Source of the DNA: Crotophaga sulcirostris
Lineage: Eukaryota; Chordata; Aves; Cuculiformes; Crotophagidae
Length of the DNA: 64,000 nt
Reading direction: 5' to 3'
Assembly: GCA_013397455.1 (NCBI GenBank)
Contig: VYZB01000211.1
Span: forward strand, 1,385,796 to 1,449,795
This document shows positions 36,426-49,229 of this stretch, in pieces (within the stretch, counting starts at the first letter, position 1; each line of letters begins with the position of its first letter). Below the pieces are notes generated by a model that saw only the letters and a program-made list of their open reading frames with translations, searched no databases and was not told the origin of the DNA. Both the position numbers and the translations under genes were made by a program.

Positions 36426-36813
36426 CTGTCCAACTGCATCCTGACACCCACAAATGGATAACCCTGCTGGATATATACTTCTGCCAGACGGTATACCGTC
36501 ACCAATTACTGTCTGTGTTTGCAGTCATCCATACAGCACACTTGCGTATGTTTGCAGTCATCCAGATCAACACAATCTGGAAATCTGCAGTGTGTGTACA
36601 ATTATTACTGAGATGTCATCCATATATGACTCTAAACAAAACCTTACTGAAGTCAAGAAGGAACACTTAGACAGTTTCCCTACCTCAACTAAGCTGCAGG
36701 GTCACCAAGTCACTATTTGAAGCAATCAATTCATAAAATCCCTTTCACACACTCACTATATTCCATCATTACATTTGTTTTTGTCTTCAGTAATGTAACT
36801 AGGAGACAACATG
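36426..36813. other. Unique DNA with an imperfect 33-bp tandem repeat
   Basis: The 15-mer gtttgcagtcatcca occurs at 36517-36531 and 36550-36564, 33 bp apart, inside an imperfect tandem duplication. No gene seen. Confidence 0.7.
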
Positions 36814-37370
36814 TACGAGGTCTGACTCAAAACAATGAGACTGCACTTGTAACTCTTTTTATTTAACAAATTAAATAAATCAGCTACGATCGCCTTCAAA
36901 ATAGTTCCCTTCTGAGTTGACACACAGCTGCATAAAATGATGCCCATGTTCAAAGCCATTCCACAGATCATTTTCCAAAAGGCTGCTGAGGACCTTCATC
37001 ATTTTTGCTTTCACATCTTCTACTGACAAAAAATGGGTTCCAATCATGTCGACTTGATCTTTGGGAAGAGGGAGCCATGTCTGGCAAACAGGGTGGGTGC
37101 TCAAGCACAGTGACGTTATTATTAGCTACAAAGTGCTTCACAAAGCATTGTGGGTTGGCACACATCAACATCTACCAACCAACAGTAAGAAAACGTCTAT
37201 ATTTGAACACATGTTCACTTGTACTGAGTGAAGTGATCGAGTTGAGCCTTGTCTTAGGCTTACTGTGACAATTTAGAACATGTTTTATAACTATCACTTT
37301 GTCTCTCCCCTCCAACTCTTGGCTCCTGAGCTACAGGGTTCGTCTTGGGGTTTTTGTGTCAGACCTTATA
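36814..37370 (-). mobile_element. Tc1/mariner transposon, internally deleted, with a broken transposase
   Basis: The element (36816-37368, about 553 bp) is bounded by TA duplications (36814-36815, 37369-37370). Its inverted ends are cgaggtctgactcaaaa on the left and, read from the right, taaggtctgacacaaaaa. On the minus strand it encodes the C-terminal part of a mariner transposase: V-T-V-L-E-H-P-P-C-L-P-D-M-A-P (the usual third catalytic Asp context, S/L-P-D-L/M-A-P) and, after a frameshift near 37080, S-V-E-D-V-K-A-K, then N-Y-F-E-G-D-R-S. The N-terminal DNA-binding region and the first catalytic Asp residues are missing (intact mariners are about 1.2-1.3 kb), so it is inactive. Confidence 0.9.
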
Positions 37371-38139
37371 TGTGTTTTATTACAAAATTATCTTAAAACT
37401 TCCAGTCTTCACTTATTCATGGCCATTTGCTATTGATGAGTTATGCGTTTGAGGATCTTTCACGGTACCAAATTTTCTTGACCAGTCCACAATTCCAAAA
37501 TCATCCTTCTTTCTCCATTTTAAGAGCATACCCTTTATGTGCCCTCTTATGCAATCTCACCTGCCCTTTATTGGTTTTACATGATAATTACTCATAGATT
37601 TGAAGCTGCTTCAATTAGCTGCTTGGGTAGACTGGAATAAATTCCATCCTAAGCCCAGAAACTTGAACGCACCTAACTCATGAAAATGTCCTTTAACCTG
37701 TTCTTTCCTTTTCCTGCCCCGTGTTCCTTGCTGTTAGCTTCAACCATGCTAAGCAGCTGATCCCAATTAACCTTCTTCGTGAAGACAGGAGCAAGAAAGG
37801 TCGATCTGTATTCCAACTTCTTCTGTCACTCCTTATTTTCTCATCTTCTCCTTTAGATAACAGTCCTGCAGTTTCCTTTGTATCACTTTATTTACAGAAG
37901 CTTTTTGCTATTTACAAAACCTTATTTTCTTGCGCATTACCTCCCTTACTATCTGCAGCTCAGCATTTTTTAATTTGTCCAGCATCCTTTCAATATTCTT
38001 TTATCTTTAATAATGACCATGCTGAAAGAGTTTGAAAACATTTCTCCCTATCCCCCCCTCATACCGTTGTTCAGACATTTTGCTCTTATTAGCCAACAAT
38101 CTCGAATTAAGTCTCAGTTTACCTGCAGAGAGAAACCGC
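37371..38139. other. Unique intronic DNA, pyrimidine-rich on the plus strand
   Basis: No gene or transposable element seen. The 104-aa frame at 37721-38035 (plus) is in low-complexity T/C-rich DNA and has no domain. Confidence 0.55.
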
Positions 38140-38340
38140 TAAATGATCTCAGTTTTTAATATTCTTTTGTAACTGTGTTTCAAGGCTGTGCTAAACAATC
38201 AGTCAGAGAGCATCAGCCAAGCAGTCCACCCACGTTCACAATCTTTCTTTACCTAATGATAATTACAGATTGTACTACAGACAGCCTTTAATAAACAGCA
38301 TCAAGTTTAGAAGGAAGACATCTGTAGGGACCCTTCTGTT
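38140..38340. promoter_or_regulatory. Candidate conserved non-coding block
   Basis: Repeat-free 200 bp with dense motif-like words (gctaaacaatcagtcagaga, cctaatgataattacagatt, ctttaataaacagc, ccatgg at its right edge). FOX, homeobox and TAAT-type cores are clustered. Conservation not tested. Confidence 0.3.
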
Positions 38341-38865
38341 GCCATGGAAATATCTTCAGGCCAAACTGTCTTTAGCTCCACACATTACTTCCATATTAAC
38401 CTATTATTATGCTTTTCTTTGGGTATTAGCACAAATTATGGACTAACTCACCCCAACCGGATTATTATAAATGATATTATATCCGACTTTGAGGGATTCC
38501 AAAGAACAAAGAGTTACAAGTGGTACAGAAAATGGTAAATTCCTGGACTTCCAGACAAACTGAATACTTGCCTGATGTTGCATGGATTTTATTCCATGAG
38601 GCCCTGAACATCTTCAGTTTCCACCAGCAACTGGTGTAACAGGGCTCCCAGCAAGGAACCTTCTTAAGGTTCCTCACTTTCTGAAGGTTAGTGAGGACTT
38701 CACAACTAGGGGTTTTTTTGTATTATTGTAAAAGTTTGGATGAAACTTAAGATGTGCCAGCTGAAAATACTAAAGAGATTATTACTTTTTGAGACTAGCT
38801 GATTAATGTGGTAATAATCATGAATGCAATAAACAACAACAATTCTAGCAAAAGGTGTCCCTTGT

Positions 38866-38949
38866 AGTGGAAGGTGTCCCTGCCCATAGCAGGGGGGGTT
38901 GGAACTTGATGATCTTTAAGGTCCCTCCCAACCCAAACCATTCTATGAT
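38866..38949 (+). mobile_element. CR1 3' terminus fused to an antisense LINE segment
   Basis: Plus-strand CR1 end with aaggtgtccctgcccatagc, ggttggaacttgatgatctt and aaccattctatgat. Directly after it, 38950-38990 (tgctttcttctaatcatcag, ggatctctcattgtctcc) is the reverse complement of an older CR1 ORF2 segment also present at 49875-49915, with the same junction. See the finding on the shared junction. Confidence 0.88.
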
Positions 38950-39914
38950 CTGCTTTCTTCTAATCATCAGGGATCTCTCATTGTCTCCAGTACCAAACTT
39001 GGATGCTACAGTGACAGGCACAATAAATGTGTACAACAGACACGTTCATATGGAGGACCTTCTGATTTGAGGGACCCCAAAACATTTTGCAACTATGCAC
39101 ACATAACACTGCTGAAATGTAGTCATCTCAAACGGTAGAATGTATTAAGTGATTTGCCAACAGCATGTAGTGTAACAGTCAGATCTTTAAAAAACAAAAA
39201 CAATAAACAGGATCTTCGTTTTTAAGACATCATCCAAAACATACCCACACAGCCAAGTGCATGGCATTCAATTTACTTATTTCTTATAAATGAAGAAAGA
39301 AATTAACCTCTGCTAAGATATGAACCATTGGTCTTGAGAAAAGTGAAGGATCCAAGCTTGAAAATTAGATTGTTCATAATTAACTATGACATTTTGACTG
39401 CTACTCTAAAATTAAATCGGACATAAATGAAAATGCTCCTTACTCTGACGATATTTCATTTTGTCAATAATTTTTAAACTGAAAATCAATCACAAGAGTT
39501 TTCCCTACTGGCTTGAATTGCGACACTAAATTTTTTAACAAGTATTTGATGATAGGCTTTTGAAGATGATCATTAAGACTGCTGACTAAAGAAGTGAGGC
39601 CACATCTTAAGCAGGAACTGAATGACAGAATTTGAAACTCACAAAAAATAGACATGAAGAGAATGCCAGGAAACAAAAAGCTAAGGCTGCTAGTGCTCAC
39701 CTAGTATGAATTGTATCTGCTAGTGACAAGGCTGGTAGTGGAGTTGCTCAGATAAAGAAAATCATGGCAAACCAGTTATCTATAAAAGTTTTTGTATATA
39801 TTAGTCTAATAACTTATGAATGCAAAACGAGAAAAAAAAATATTTTTAACAGTCTATGCAAAGCATGACAGTGATTTAGGAGCTATTTTTGAACTGCTGA
39901 CTCAAAGTCCACAG

Positions 39915-40228
39915 AAATCATAGAATGGTTTTGGTTGTAAGGGACCTTAAAGATCACCCAGTTTCAAACCCCTCTGCCATGGGCAGGGACACCTTCCACT
40001 GGATCAGGTTGCTCAAAGCCTCATCCAGCCTGGCCTTCAACACCTCCAGGGATAGGACATCCATGACTTCTCTGGACAACCTCTTCCTGTGCCTCACCAC
40101 CCTCACAGGAAAAAATGTTCTCCTAATGTCTAATCTACATCTCCCCTCTTTCAGCTTAAAACTGTTAGCCCTTGTCCTGTTGCTGCACTCCCTGATAAAA
40201 AGCCCCTCCTTGGCTTTCCTGAAGACCC
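39915..40228 (-). mobile_element. CR1 LINE 3' fragment
   Basis: Minus-strand copy with aatcatagaatggttttggt at its 3' end and the body through ctgcactccctgataaaaag to tggctttcctgaagacccat. Its antisense frame encodes L-D-I-R-R-T-F-F-P-V and [11 protein letters not shown]. Confidence 0.93.
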
Positions 40229-40889
40229 ATGTAGGCAACAGTACTGGCTTTTGCCATGGGGGGGTGGCAATGAAATGAAGTGGGGGTTCGATGGCAATGC
40301 AGAAGGGCAAGGACACTGACATCTTCCCAAGTGATCAGAGTCCTGTACAATAACTCACATTGAGTGGTTCCTTTTTCTGTCAGTAACCCCACTAGGATCA
40401 GCGTGACAACATACAGACAACTGTCTTGTGCCACTGTCCCTAAAATGTTTTCTTGTGTGTTTAATCTACATGATCACACACTTACCACCTGGGCAAAGCT
40501 CTCCATTCATTCAGTGCCAGGGATAAATGGCCACCAGTGAATGACACAATAGGTCGTACTTGTTATTCAGCTGTCACCAAAGACTGCTTGATGCTCAGTT
40601 TGGTTTGGAAGAAGCCACTCAGCCACTTTAAGTAATATTAAAGCTTTCTCATTCATGTCCTAGAAGACACAACCTGAGTTGAAGATGTACTGAATTCTCC
40701 ACTGCTGTACAGACCCACCATCCAGGCCTCAACACTGTGTGAAGCTGAGACTCTGCAGCATGGAGGACTCTGACATCATGAGCTCCAGTTCTGTTTCTGG
40801 CAGGGTCCAGTAGATCTCTTTGTCCTGCCAGTCTTCCCCTCTAGAAACCCTCCCCTATGTGAAGTGCCACAAGAGTGAGGCTCCACAGA
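40229..40889. other. Unique intronic DNA
   Basis: No gene or repeat family recognised. A short poly(G) run (ggggggg) follows the CR1 near 40260. Confidence 0.55.
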
Positions 40890-41350
40890 GATGAAAAACC
40901 CTCCCACCAAACTAAATGGATGCAAAGCAGATAGGGCAATAAGGCCAGTGATAAAGCGTGGGCGGAAGAAAAGGAGGGCAATGGAGATAGGCACTGAGCA
41001 TCCTCCCCTCGACACGTCAGAAGCTGAAGAAGTTAAAGGCAAAAAGCTGAATAATAGCGGAAAGTCAATCACAAGGCTTAATTTAAGCTGCATTACATAC
41101 AGACGATCCCTGACGAACAGCAGGCACAATAAGGTCAGAAAAAGTAGTATTATTTTTTAATTAAGAGAGAAAAAAGAAGACTTCTGCAGATCCTAAGTTC
41201 AACACTATTCCAATTAAAAACAATGAGATAACAAAAAACAATCTAGCAGTGTTTAGTTGTATAGTAAATGATCTCCGGCAGTGTTCCTGGCTTAGTAAAC
41301 AATGTATTTGCCAAGAACAACGCTCCTATTTAAAGAAATAACCAATAATC
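40890..41350. promoter_or_regulatory. Candidate conserved non-coding block
   Basis: Repeat-free stretch with clustered motif-like words (aagcgtgggcggaagaaaag, gacacgtcagaagctgaag, ggcttaatttaagctgcatt, tttaattaag). The open plus frame 40891-41160 is rich in Lys/Arg but has no family and no splice-site boundaries, so I prefer a regulatory reading. Conservation not tested. Confidence 0.3.
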
Positions 41351-41487
41351 CCACTAGCACTTTCCATATATAAAAAACACAAACCTCTGTTTTCTGAAAT
41401 ATTTTTTTTACATTTCAAAGTAGCCATAGAAAATATTTCTTTTAAAAAATATACTTTCCATCTAATCAAACCCTGCATAAATGAAAA

Positions 41488-41680
41488 AACATAGAGTGAT
41501 TTGGGTTTGAAGAGACCTTAAAGATCATCCAGTTCCAGCCCCCGTGCCATGGGCAGGCACACCTCCCACTGAATCAGGTTGCTCAAAGCCTCATCCAACC
41601 TGGCCTTGAACACCTCCAACTTGTTCCAGTGCCTCACCATTGTTAAAGTAAAAAATTTCTTCCTAATATCTAATGTCCTT
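41488..41680 (-). mobile_element. CR1 LINE 3' fragment
   Basis: Minus-strand copy with catagagtgatttgggtttg and caggcacacctcccactgaa. It has an internal deletion joining cacctccaac directly to ttgttccagtgcctcacc, then runs to ttcttcctaatatctaatg. Confidence 0.9.
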
Positions 41681-41861
41681 CCTATGGTACTCCCATTCCA
41701 CAGCAGAGCTTATCCTTCTTGGTTTGACATAGAGTCAATATCTCCCTCCCCCGCTAGATGATATTTTACAGAAACAGTGATGCTATAAATGAAAATCACT
41801 TTTTGACGGCACATATAACAGCCTTTTGTAATACTCTCCTTGCCACTTCAGCAGCTTGTCT

Positions 41862-42095
41862 TGTCCACCCTCACTGTAAAAAATGTCTTCCTAATATCTA
41901 ATCTATATCTTCCCTCTTTCACCTTAAAACCCTTACCCCTCACCCTATCATTGCACTCCCTGATAAAGAGTCCCTCCCCAGCTTTCCTGCAGACCCCCTT
42001 TAAGTTCTGGAAGGTTGCTCTAAGTTCTCCCCAGAGTCTTCCCTTCTCTAGGTTTAATAAACCCAACTCTCTCAGCTTGTCCTCGCATGGGAGGT
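41862..42095 (-). mobile_element. CR1 LINE internal fragment
   Basis: Minus-strand piece from ccaccctcactgtaaaaaat to ctctctcagcttgtcctcgc. It overlaps in content with the copy at 41488 (both contain ttcttcctaatatctaat), so it is a separate insertion that has lost its 3' terminus. Confidence 0.88.
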
Positions 42096-45000
42096 AAGTG
42101 TAAGTGGGCAGCAACCAAAGGACGACATGCACAAAGGCACTATCATTTCCTAGGCAAGACAGCTTCACGCTCAGCAGCGCAGTGCCGAGAAAGAACTTGC
42201 CACCTGACATACAACAGTCGCATAAGTTAGAAGACCATCACTAATTAAATCAAGAGATTGCCATGAAAGGTCATGTTATTTAATGTGTGGTATTCTTGGG
42301 CCTTTAAAGAACATTTAACATATGGCACTTCCGTATTTAAGTCACATTTCAGAGACTTTATATTATATATTATATCAGATCTCCATCTACAAAGATTTGC
42401 AGAATGAACTTGCAATACTGAGTGACAAGGCAATAACAAGGAATGCATCTGGGAAAGCTAACTCTTACTGTGCATACACAATGATGACCTGTAAACTGGC
42501 TGCACATGTAAATGTAGCTGTTCTAGTGGTAATGGGGTATATTACAGTAGTTCTCATGGGAAACAAGACATTTCTTTGAAGAAGTAACCCATTTATGAAG
42601 TAAGATGTGTAACACGTTCCTTTAAATGCTGCATAGAAGATAGACATGGGAAAAGAGGTAAAGACCTCCTGTCTTTCAAGAATGAACTTAATTTACATTG
42701 AGGACTTTGGTTAAATCTCCTTCCTGTTTTGGGCAGGAGCTGGGGAGGGTTAGGCAACATTTCTGTTTTAAGCCAACCACAACATAACACACGAAAACTC
42801 ACTGTAAATCTGTATCTTACATTTATAACAAATGACAACACAAATGTCTGGAGACCTTGAAGCTACTGCAAACACTTGTCTGAGAACATCAGCTCAATCA
42901 TGTTTGGGCATGTCATCGCATGCAAAGAATATGCAGGGAGGGAGTAAACCAGAAAACACCATTGCACAACCGAACCAACTCAACATGCACCACGTAGCTC
43001 TAGTTCCCCTTGTGGCACCCGCCTCCTCTAGCTTCAGATGTACATTTGACACCTTAATCTGTGCTGGTCATCCATGCACATCCATTCTACCCAGTGGAGA
43101 AAAGCCATGGGTCCAGAGGATAATTTGTCTTGCGTGTTCTAGAGATGAAGGATGATCACCTCAGACACTGCTATTTAATATTTAAATACCTAACTTATTG
43201 AAGAAGAATCCTGTATCTGTTATTTAAAAAGTTATGTTAGCACTGAAAAAAGGCTACAAAGATGATCTGAGAAATGAACATTCAAGGATATATAAAGCAG
43301 ATAATACACTTTGGTTTTAGAAAATAATGATGGAAGTCCTACAACAAACATTGAAATCCTGATTCACATGGAAACTGTTCCTCCTAACACAAGACCAAGT
43401 GCAACTGGCAGAGAACAGTGACAAAATAACTAAGTAGCCTTTCATGTAACATCTACATTTACCACCACAACGTCACTGGTATTCCAGAGATTAGAAGCAT
43501 GAAAGAGTTACAAGACAGATTTCATTGTGAACAGTTCATTAGTAGGTATTAAACACAATGTATTATAGCAATGGGCTTAAAATCACCTAAAACCTGCTGA
43601 CTGATAGAAGGAACGTCCAAGGAAGGACCACACAACATGAACCTTTTTCCATCTTCCCTGTTTTCCTCATCTGCTGGATAACCTGCTGAAGTGTGTGGGC
43701 AAATGGACCTTTGGCTTTACTCACCATGGTGGTTCTGAACAAATCGGCCTACTGCCGCTACCACCTCACTGCACACAACCAGATTTAAACCATAAATCGC
43801 TTTAATGCACAGTATGTTTTACCACATGCTCACATAACAAAGAATCTGTCAAGTTTCAACTTAACTCCTTTGTGGATATTACCAATTAAAATATCATGCT
43901 GTGTCCTCAGTCAGATGCCATTTGGATACAAATCTAACGGATAGCTTGTGAAGCATCTATGCTGTCATGTTGCCAGCAACAAAACCATGAAAGAGATGGT
44001 TTGATAAATGAGGTATGTGATGAAGGAACAGCTTCACCCTTCAAAACTGGTTTGAATTGTCCTCCCAGTTACCCTGAGTTTGCAGCACTGGAAGGGCAGA
44101 GCGCACACCACTCAGCTTCCATAGGATGAAGGTTAGGCTTTTCCAGTGGCTGAGGATTTAGCAGTTATCACACAGCAACAGTAATTTTGGAGACCAAGGT
44201 ACTCCCTCAGTCTCTCCATTTGTCCCACTGCCTCCCAATGAGGCTCTCCAATACCCTGCCATTGAAGTCACCCAAGGCATCAACCAAGGATAGTAGATCT
44301 ACAGAGCATTTATTCTGGGGCTGAATTATTAAAAGACAAGAGCTGCACTTGGATTTGAGAACTGTAGTGAACTACACAGGGCTGATGGTTAGATATTGAA
44401 CGGTTTTATTTTTAGACTGAGGAAACATGACACAGGGGCCAGTACCACATGTTAAAGACGAGACTGCACACATTAGATGTGAAGTTAATTTTTCCCATTA
44501 GAGACACAAAGTTCATCTGAACACCTTCTACTACAGCATTCATCTCACCCCCCAAAAAGAACAACAAACGATTACTTATATTTTGCAATAGGCACAGACT
44601 TCTTGCTCTTATCAGGGCACTGTGGAAGCAGTTGTTCTTCCATCTATGAATTCTTTACTGACTTACAGGCTGGTTAGCCCAGATAAACTCTCCTCCATAC
44701 ATTCTTCCCTGACAACTGAAATCAGATAAGGTTCTCCAGCTAAAAAACAAGCAGATTAAGACATTTACGGCATTTGTGACAAGTGAGCTTTCTGTGGCCC
44801 AAGAGAGCCCAACCTAATTTCTTCTTTACCCCTTTTGAACTTAAGAGAATGATGAGAAGTTCTTTTACTTCCTCAAGGTTAGGCTTGAAAAGGTGAGTAG
44901 CAGAGAACTAAATGGTTTACTTAGAAGGTGACAGAATGAATTCAAAACCAGACAGAGCCTTTAACTGAAGCTGGACCATAATGAATACATTTATCTGTAT

Positions 45001-46612
45001 CTCATATAAAGAGGGGGGTTTTTTTGAAAGCTTCAGTTTAGGCACGTTTTGCCTAGAGCAAACTGATAAGTGAATTTTCAGTAATATCTATAGAAATATA
45101 CCAACACACATTACAGATAAACAAAAATATTGAGAATAAGAAATGCCTAATGGGAACAGTTATGCACACTGAAGCTCATACTGAAAACCCCGTATGCTGC
45201 AAATGCTTAAAAACCTTTATGCTGTATGAAACAGTAACAATGTCCAACCAATAATGGTATTACCCATATTGAGCACTGATTTTTAAAAGCTGATCTGATC
45301 AACTATTTCCTGCTACTAGCTGATGACCTCCGGTTTTAAGCCATCCCACTGGCACCAGGTTCAATCCAAGTTAAAACATCACAATTTCAGGTTTTGTGCA
45401 TCACTTTCAGGTTATGAAGCTCCTCATACAAAAATGAAAAGCTTCTTCATTTCAGTTTCCTTTCTTGGAGTTCATAATAAGATTACATTACCGCTATAGT
45501 ATTAATCATTAATAATGTTCCCCCCAAAAAACCATGCGACTGAAGACCAAACACAATAACGTTATGGGTTGTATCTTGAGCTTGAGCTGTGCAGTCTCCT
45601 GTTGTTCCAGTAGACAGCAGTAATTGCTGGTTTGTTACACTAAGAAAAGAGGGAACATATTGTGTGGAGTCTGGTTTTCCTCCAGGTCTGTAAGGAAAGG
45701 GATCAGTCTTTATGTTTCTTCAGTATAAACTTGTAAGCTCAGGGGTTTTTTTTGTTAGGTTTTACAGGAGCAAACTGAGACCAGGAAGAGAAATCATTCC
45801 CACTTACTGAATCTCACTAATTCATGGATGAACACTTCCCATCTATAGAATATACTGAAGAAGGAAACATCATATACACCAACAGACCTCACTGCCAAGG
45901 ATGCCTTGGCTTCTGGAAATGTCTAGAGGTAATCAGTAAGGAGTCAAATAAATAATGATACCCTCACGCTATTGTTTTTGCTTAGTGATGCCAGGACAAT
46001 CTTACCATTTCATGTGAGATAATGATGCAATAAATCTTAATAGATCTGTGCCACTGCACTTCCCCCTCTTTGCATGACGTGCTCCTGAGATGCCCAGTAT
46101 GCAGATACACTGCTCTCATAAAGAAAGACCTTGCTCCAGTAAGTCCTTGTGTGGCTCAAAAGGCTGATGTACTCTGTTACCAGAAACAGCACAGGCTACA
46201 CAGAGGCGCTAAAAAGGATGAGCCTGGGACACAGCACTCCATGGTGTTTCAGAATACCTTTTCTTTTGCATGCGGGATCCCTCACGCTCAGAAAAACAGT
46301 TCTAATAACAAAACAAAAACTAGCAGCAGATTCTGTGACAAAAACAGAGTGCAAGGAAGTGTCTATATCATGCTAGCAAGGGCAGGCTGCGCTGTCGTGC
46401 AGGTCTGTTATTTCATGCAATGTCACCTAGCTGTCCTTCCCTGCAGACACCATGGTTGTCTTGTTCAGCACCTGCAAATGGCATGGTAAAGCCTAAGTGT
46501 TTCATCCAACTGGCATGACTAAAACCATGACCCATGAATTAGGGTAGCATCTATCCAAGCATTTATTGCCACTCTTCCCCTTCCTTGCACACTCATCTGC
46601 TTTGGCATTTTA
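42096..46612. other. 4.5-kb CR1-free intronic stretch
   Basis: No CR1 end or other recognised transposable element, apart from a possible relic aaaggctacaaagatgatct near 43250. The longest frame is 139 aa at 46070-46489 (plus); it has several Cys and His residues but no recognisable domain, spacing pattern or splice sites, so it is not called a gene. Confidence 0.55.
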
Positions 46613-46868
46613 TAGATTCATAGAATCATTAAGGCTAGAAAAGACCTCTAAGATCATCACATCCAATTGTCAGCCCAACATCACCATGCCTACTAAAACA
46701 TGTCTTGAAGGGCCATTTCTACATGTTTTTTGAACATCTCCAGGGATGGTGACCCCCACCACTTCCCTGGGTAGCCTCTTCCAATGCTTCACCACTCTTT
46801 CAGTAAAGAAATTTTTCCTAATATCCAATCTAAACCTCTCCTGGAGCAGCCTGAGGTCATGTCCTTTT
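46613..46868 (-). mobile_element. CR1 LINE 3' fragment, second 3'-end type
   Basis: Minus-strand copy with attcatagaatcattaaggc, cagcccaacatcaccatgcc, and a 5' edge near ctcctggagcagcctgaggt. The encoded antisense peptide includes [10 protein letters not shown] and [10 protein letters not shown]. Confidence 0.93.
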
Positions 46869-46965
46869 GATATAAACAAAATTAGTCCATAAGAACATTT
46901 AAAATTCACCTCTCCACAAAATCAACTCTTGCTGTAGGATGTACTGGAAATGGATTAGTTTAGAA

Positions 46966-47250
46966 TTATAGAATCATAAAATGATTATGGGTTGGAAGGA
47001 ACCTTAAAGATCTTCCAGTTCCAACCACCCTGCCACAGACAGGGACACCTTCCACTGGATCAGGTTGCTCAAAGCCTCATCCAACCTGACCTTGAACTCC
47101 TCCAAGGGTGGGGCATCTGTGACTTCTCTGGGAAATCTGTTCCACTGTCTCACCACCATCACAGGAAAAAAATGTCTTCCTAATATTTCACTTAAATCTC
47201 CCCTCTTCCAGCTTAAAACCATTACACCTCGTCGTACCACTGCAACAGCA
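46966..47250 (-). mobile_element. CR1 LINE 3' fragment
   Basis: Minus-strand copy about 100 bp from the previous one but of the other 3'-end type (gggttggaaggaaccttaaa, gacagggacaccttccactg). This shows two independent insertions rather than one broken element. Confidence 0.92.
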
Positions 47251-48473
47251 GAGTTAAAACAGTAAGTGTAGTAATAGTAGAGTTAAAACAAAATTAAGAA
47301 CAAGCACTACAGTTGACATGTAAGACATTACTCTGCCTTAAGAAGCAAGGAAATTTAATCTACTTGATTTCTTGCAAAAAACATAGGTTACTTGAACTGA
47401 CTTTATTTTGAGTACTATTTGTTTCTTTTTAACTTGGGGTTTGCAGACAGGAACTTTCAAATATCAATTTATAGCAAGCCGTAATTGTTTCTCCATAACC
47501 CATTTCAAGCTATCAAATTTCTAATAAGCTAGGTGTATGCTGTTCTGCCTTTGATAAATATTCAATCTGTCTTGACAACAGTAAGGTCCTAATCTAGGCA
47601 GTGAAAGTGGGATGAAACTCAAGTACTCCTCTTGGGTAGGCTATGGAATTTTAAACCATTAATGCTTGTGTATACAATACTAACAACATGTGCACTCATT
47701 TTATGCTAACAACTGTCTCATATCGCCACTTTCTCCAATCAATACTCTAAATGGTTATTCATGAAAAAACAAAGTTGAGTGTATTTCTTGGTCCAGACAA
47801 GTCATTCAGCCTAATTTCATTAGTGAAAAGAAACAACTATGGCAACAAAGGAAACAAACTCAAGCTTCAATAAGCCAAACTGTGAGCTTCTTTCAAAGAG
47901 CAGAGGTAAGACTCACCTTTGCGCTCCGTATGTTTTTAGCTTATTCTGAATACTATTCAGAAACCAACTGTAACAGTTTTGGCCTCTATTCTATTTCTAT
48001 CTGCTATTTTCAAAGTTTTCCATGATGGAAAATCAATAATGTTTTCTGTGCCATGTTTGCACAGCATGTTTGAACATGCAAACTACACAGAACTGTGGAC
48101 GTTGCAGATCTAACAGTTTAATTGGTTTATACCTACACCCTAACCTGGATGCATGAAATAACCTGAATGTAGAGAGAACACTTTAAGGTGTTTTAGTTTT
48201 TTTCTTCTTTTTTTCTGGTTCAGTGCACACCCCTATGCTAGTCTGAACTGACACAAACCTCAGCAAAGTTAACAGTGGACAGGAGTTCTCCAAACCAGTT
48301 TTCTGCCATAAAAACCACAGCCCAGATCACTGCTACTTCCACAGGGTTGGGGTTTTTTTTATTGAAAGTCATCAATGACATTAGTACTTTACATGCTTTT
48401 TATTCAGTAATACAACAACATATTAGGATACAAGTCTTAAGCACCATATTAAACATATAGTCCCATGAAATTA
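47251..48473. other. Unique AT-rich intronic DNA
   Basis: No gene or transposable element recognised. Confidence 0.55.
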
Positions 48474-48520
48474 ACCTTTAAGATCCCTTCCAACTCAAAC
48501 CATTCTATGATTCTATGATT
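48474..48520 (+). mobile_element. CR1 3' terminus only (about 47 bp)
   Basis: Plus-strand remnant consisting of ctttaagatcccttccaact, caaaccattctatgattcta and tgatt, the extreme 3' end with two 8-mer units. Confidence 0.88.
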
Positions 48521-49229
48521 GTTCCACAATACTCAGTAGCCAAAGGAACTAAAAAAATCTGTCACATGTCACAGTGTTCATACCACAGCCTGTGCCCTCC
48601 CCAGAAACCTCATTGCATGGACTCCCTAAAAATCCACAACTCTATTCTACTATGACTAATGAGAAAATGAGAGTCTACCACAGCAAATGCTCTTTGCCAC
48701 TGCCATCTGTATCATTAAATCTCAAGCTCTTATCATAGCCTCAGGATGGCAGTAGGTAGGTACAAGACAGTTTGAGGTTTTACAAGTCAAAACCAACACC
48801 ACAACCTCTAGTTATCATGAAAATTTCTTTGGAGCTCAAAAAGCAGTGAAAATTTGCAATATGAAAGTCAGTACCTGCCCACCTGGTCCCCAGTCTGCGC
48901 ACTGACAGATAACGGAGAGTGTACTAGGGTAGTATGGCTGTGCGCTTGTGCTTCTGTAGGCACGTGCTATGAGCTGCCATTCTATGGGTAAGAACCTTTT
49001 ACCTGACCTACTGTGGTCACCTCTGGTGCTTTCATAAAGTCCAATACATTCAAAACCAAAACGACAACTGTTTGTGTGGAAGAAAGCACAGTTTGGAGCT
49101 GTGGTAGTCCATGCTAGCTTTGGTATAACGACCTTTAAGAAATGGAGTTTGAGACCTTGAGGAGAATGAGGACAAAGACAGTAACAGAGACCTAGTCCTG
49201 ATCAATCTAGACCCTTGATTATAGGAGAA
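48521..49229. other. Unique intronic DNA
   Basis: No gene seen. The right part (from about 49040) may already belong to the older LINE fragment that follows, but the similarity is too weak for me to place its edge. Confidence 0.5.

Noticed and set aside
43235..43275. Possible CR1 relic (ggctacaaagatgatctgag)
   Set aside because: Only about 20 bp resemble CR1; too short to call.
46070..46489. 139-aa Cys/His-containing plus frame
   Set aside because: No regular Cys/His spacing, no domain, no splice sites at its edges and no bordering exons. Length is within chance for 64 kb.
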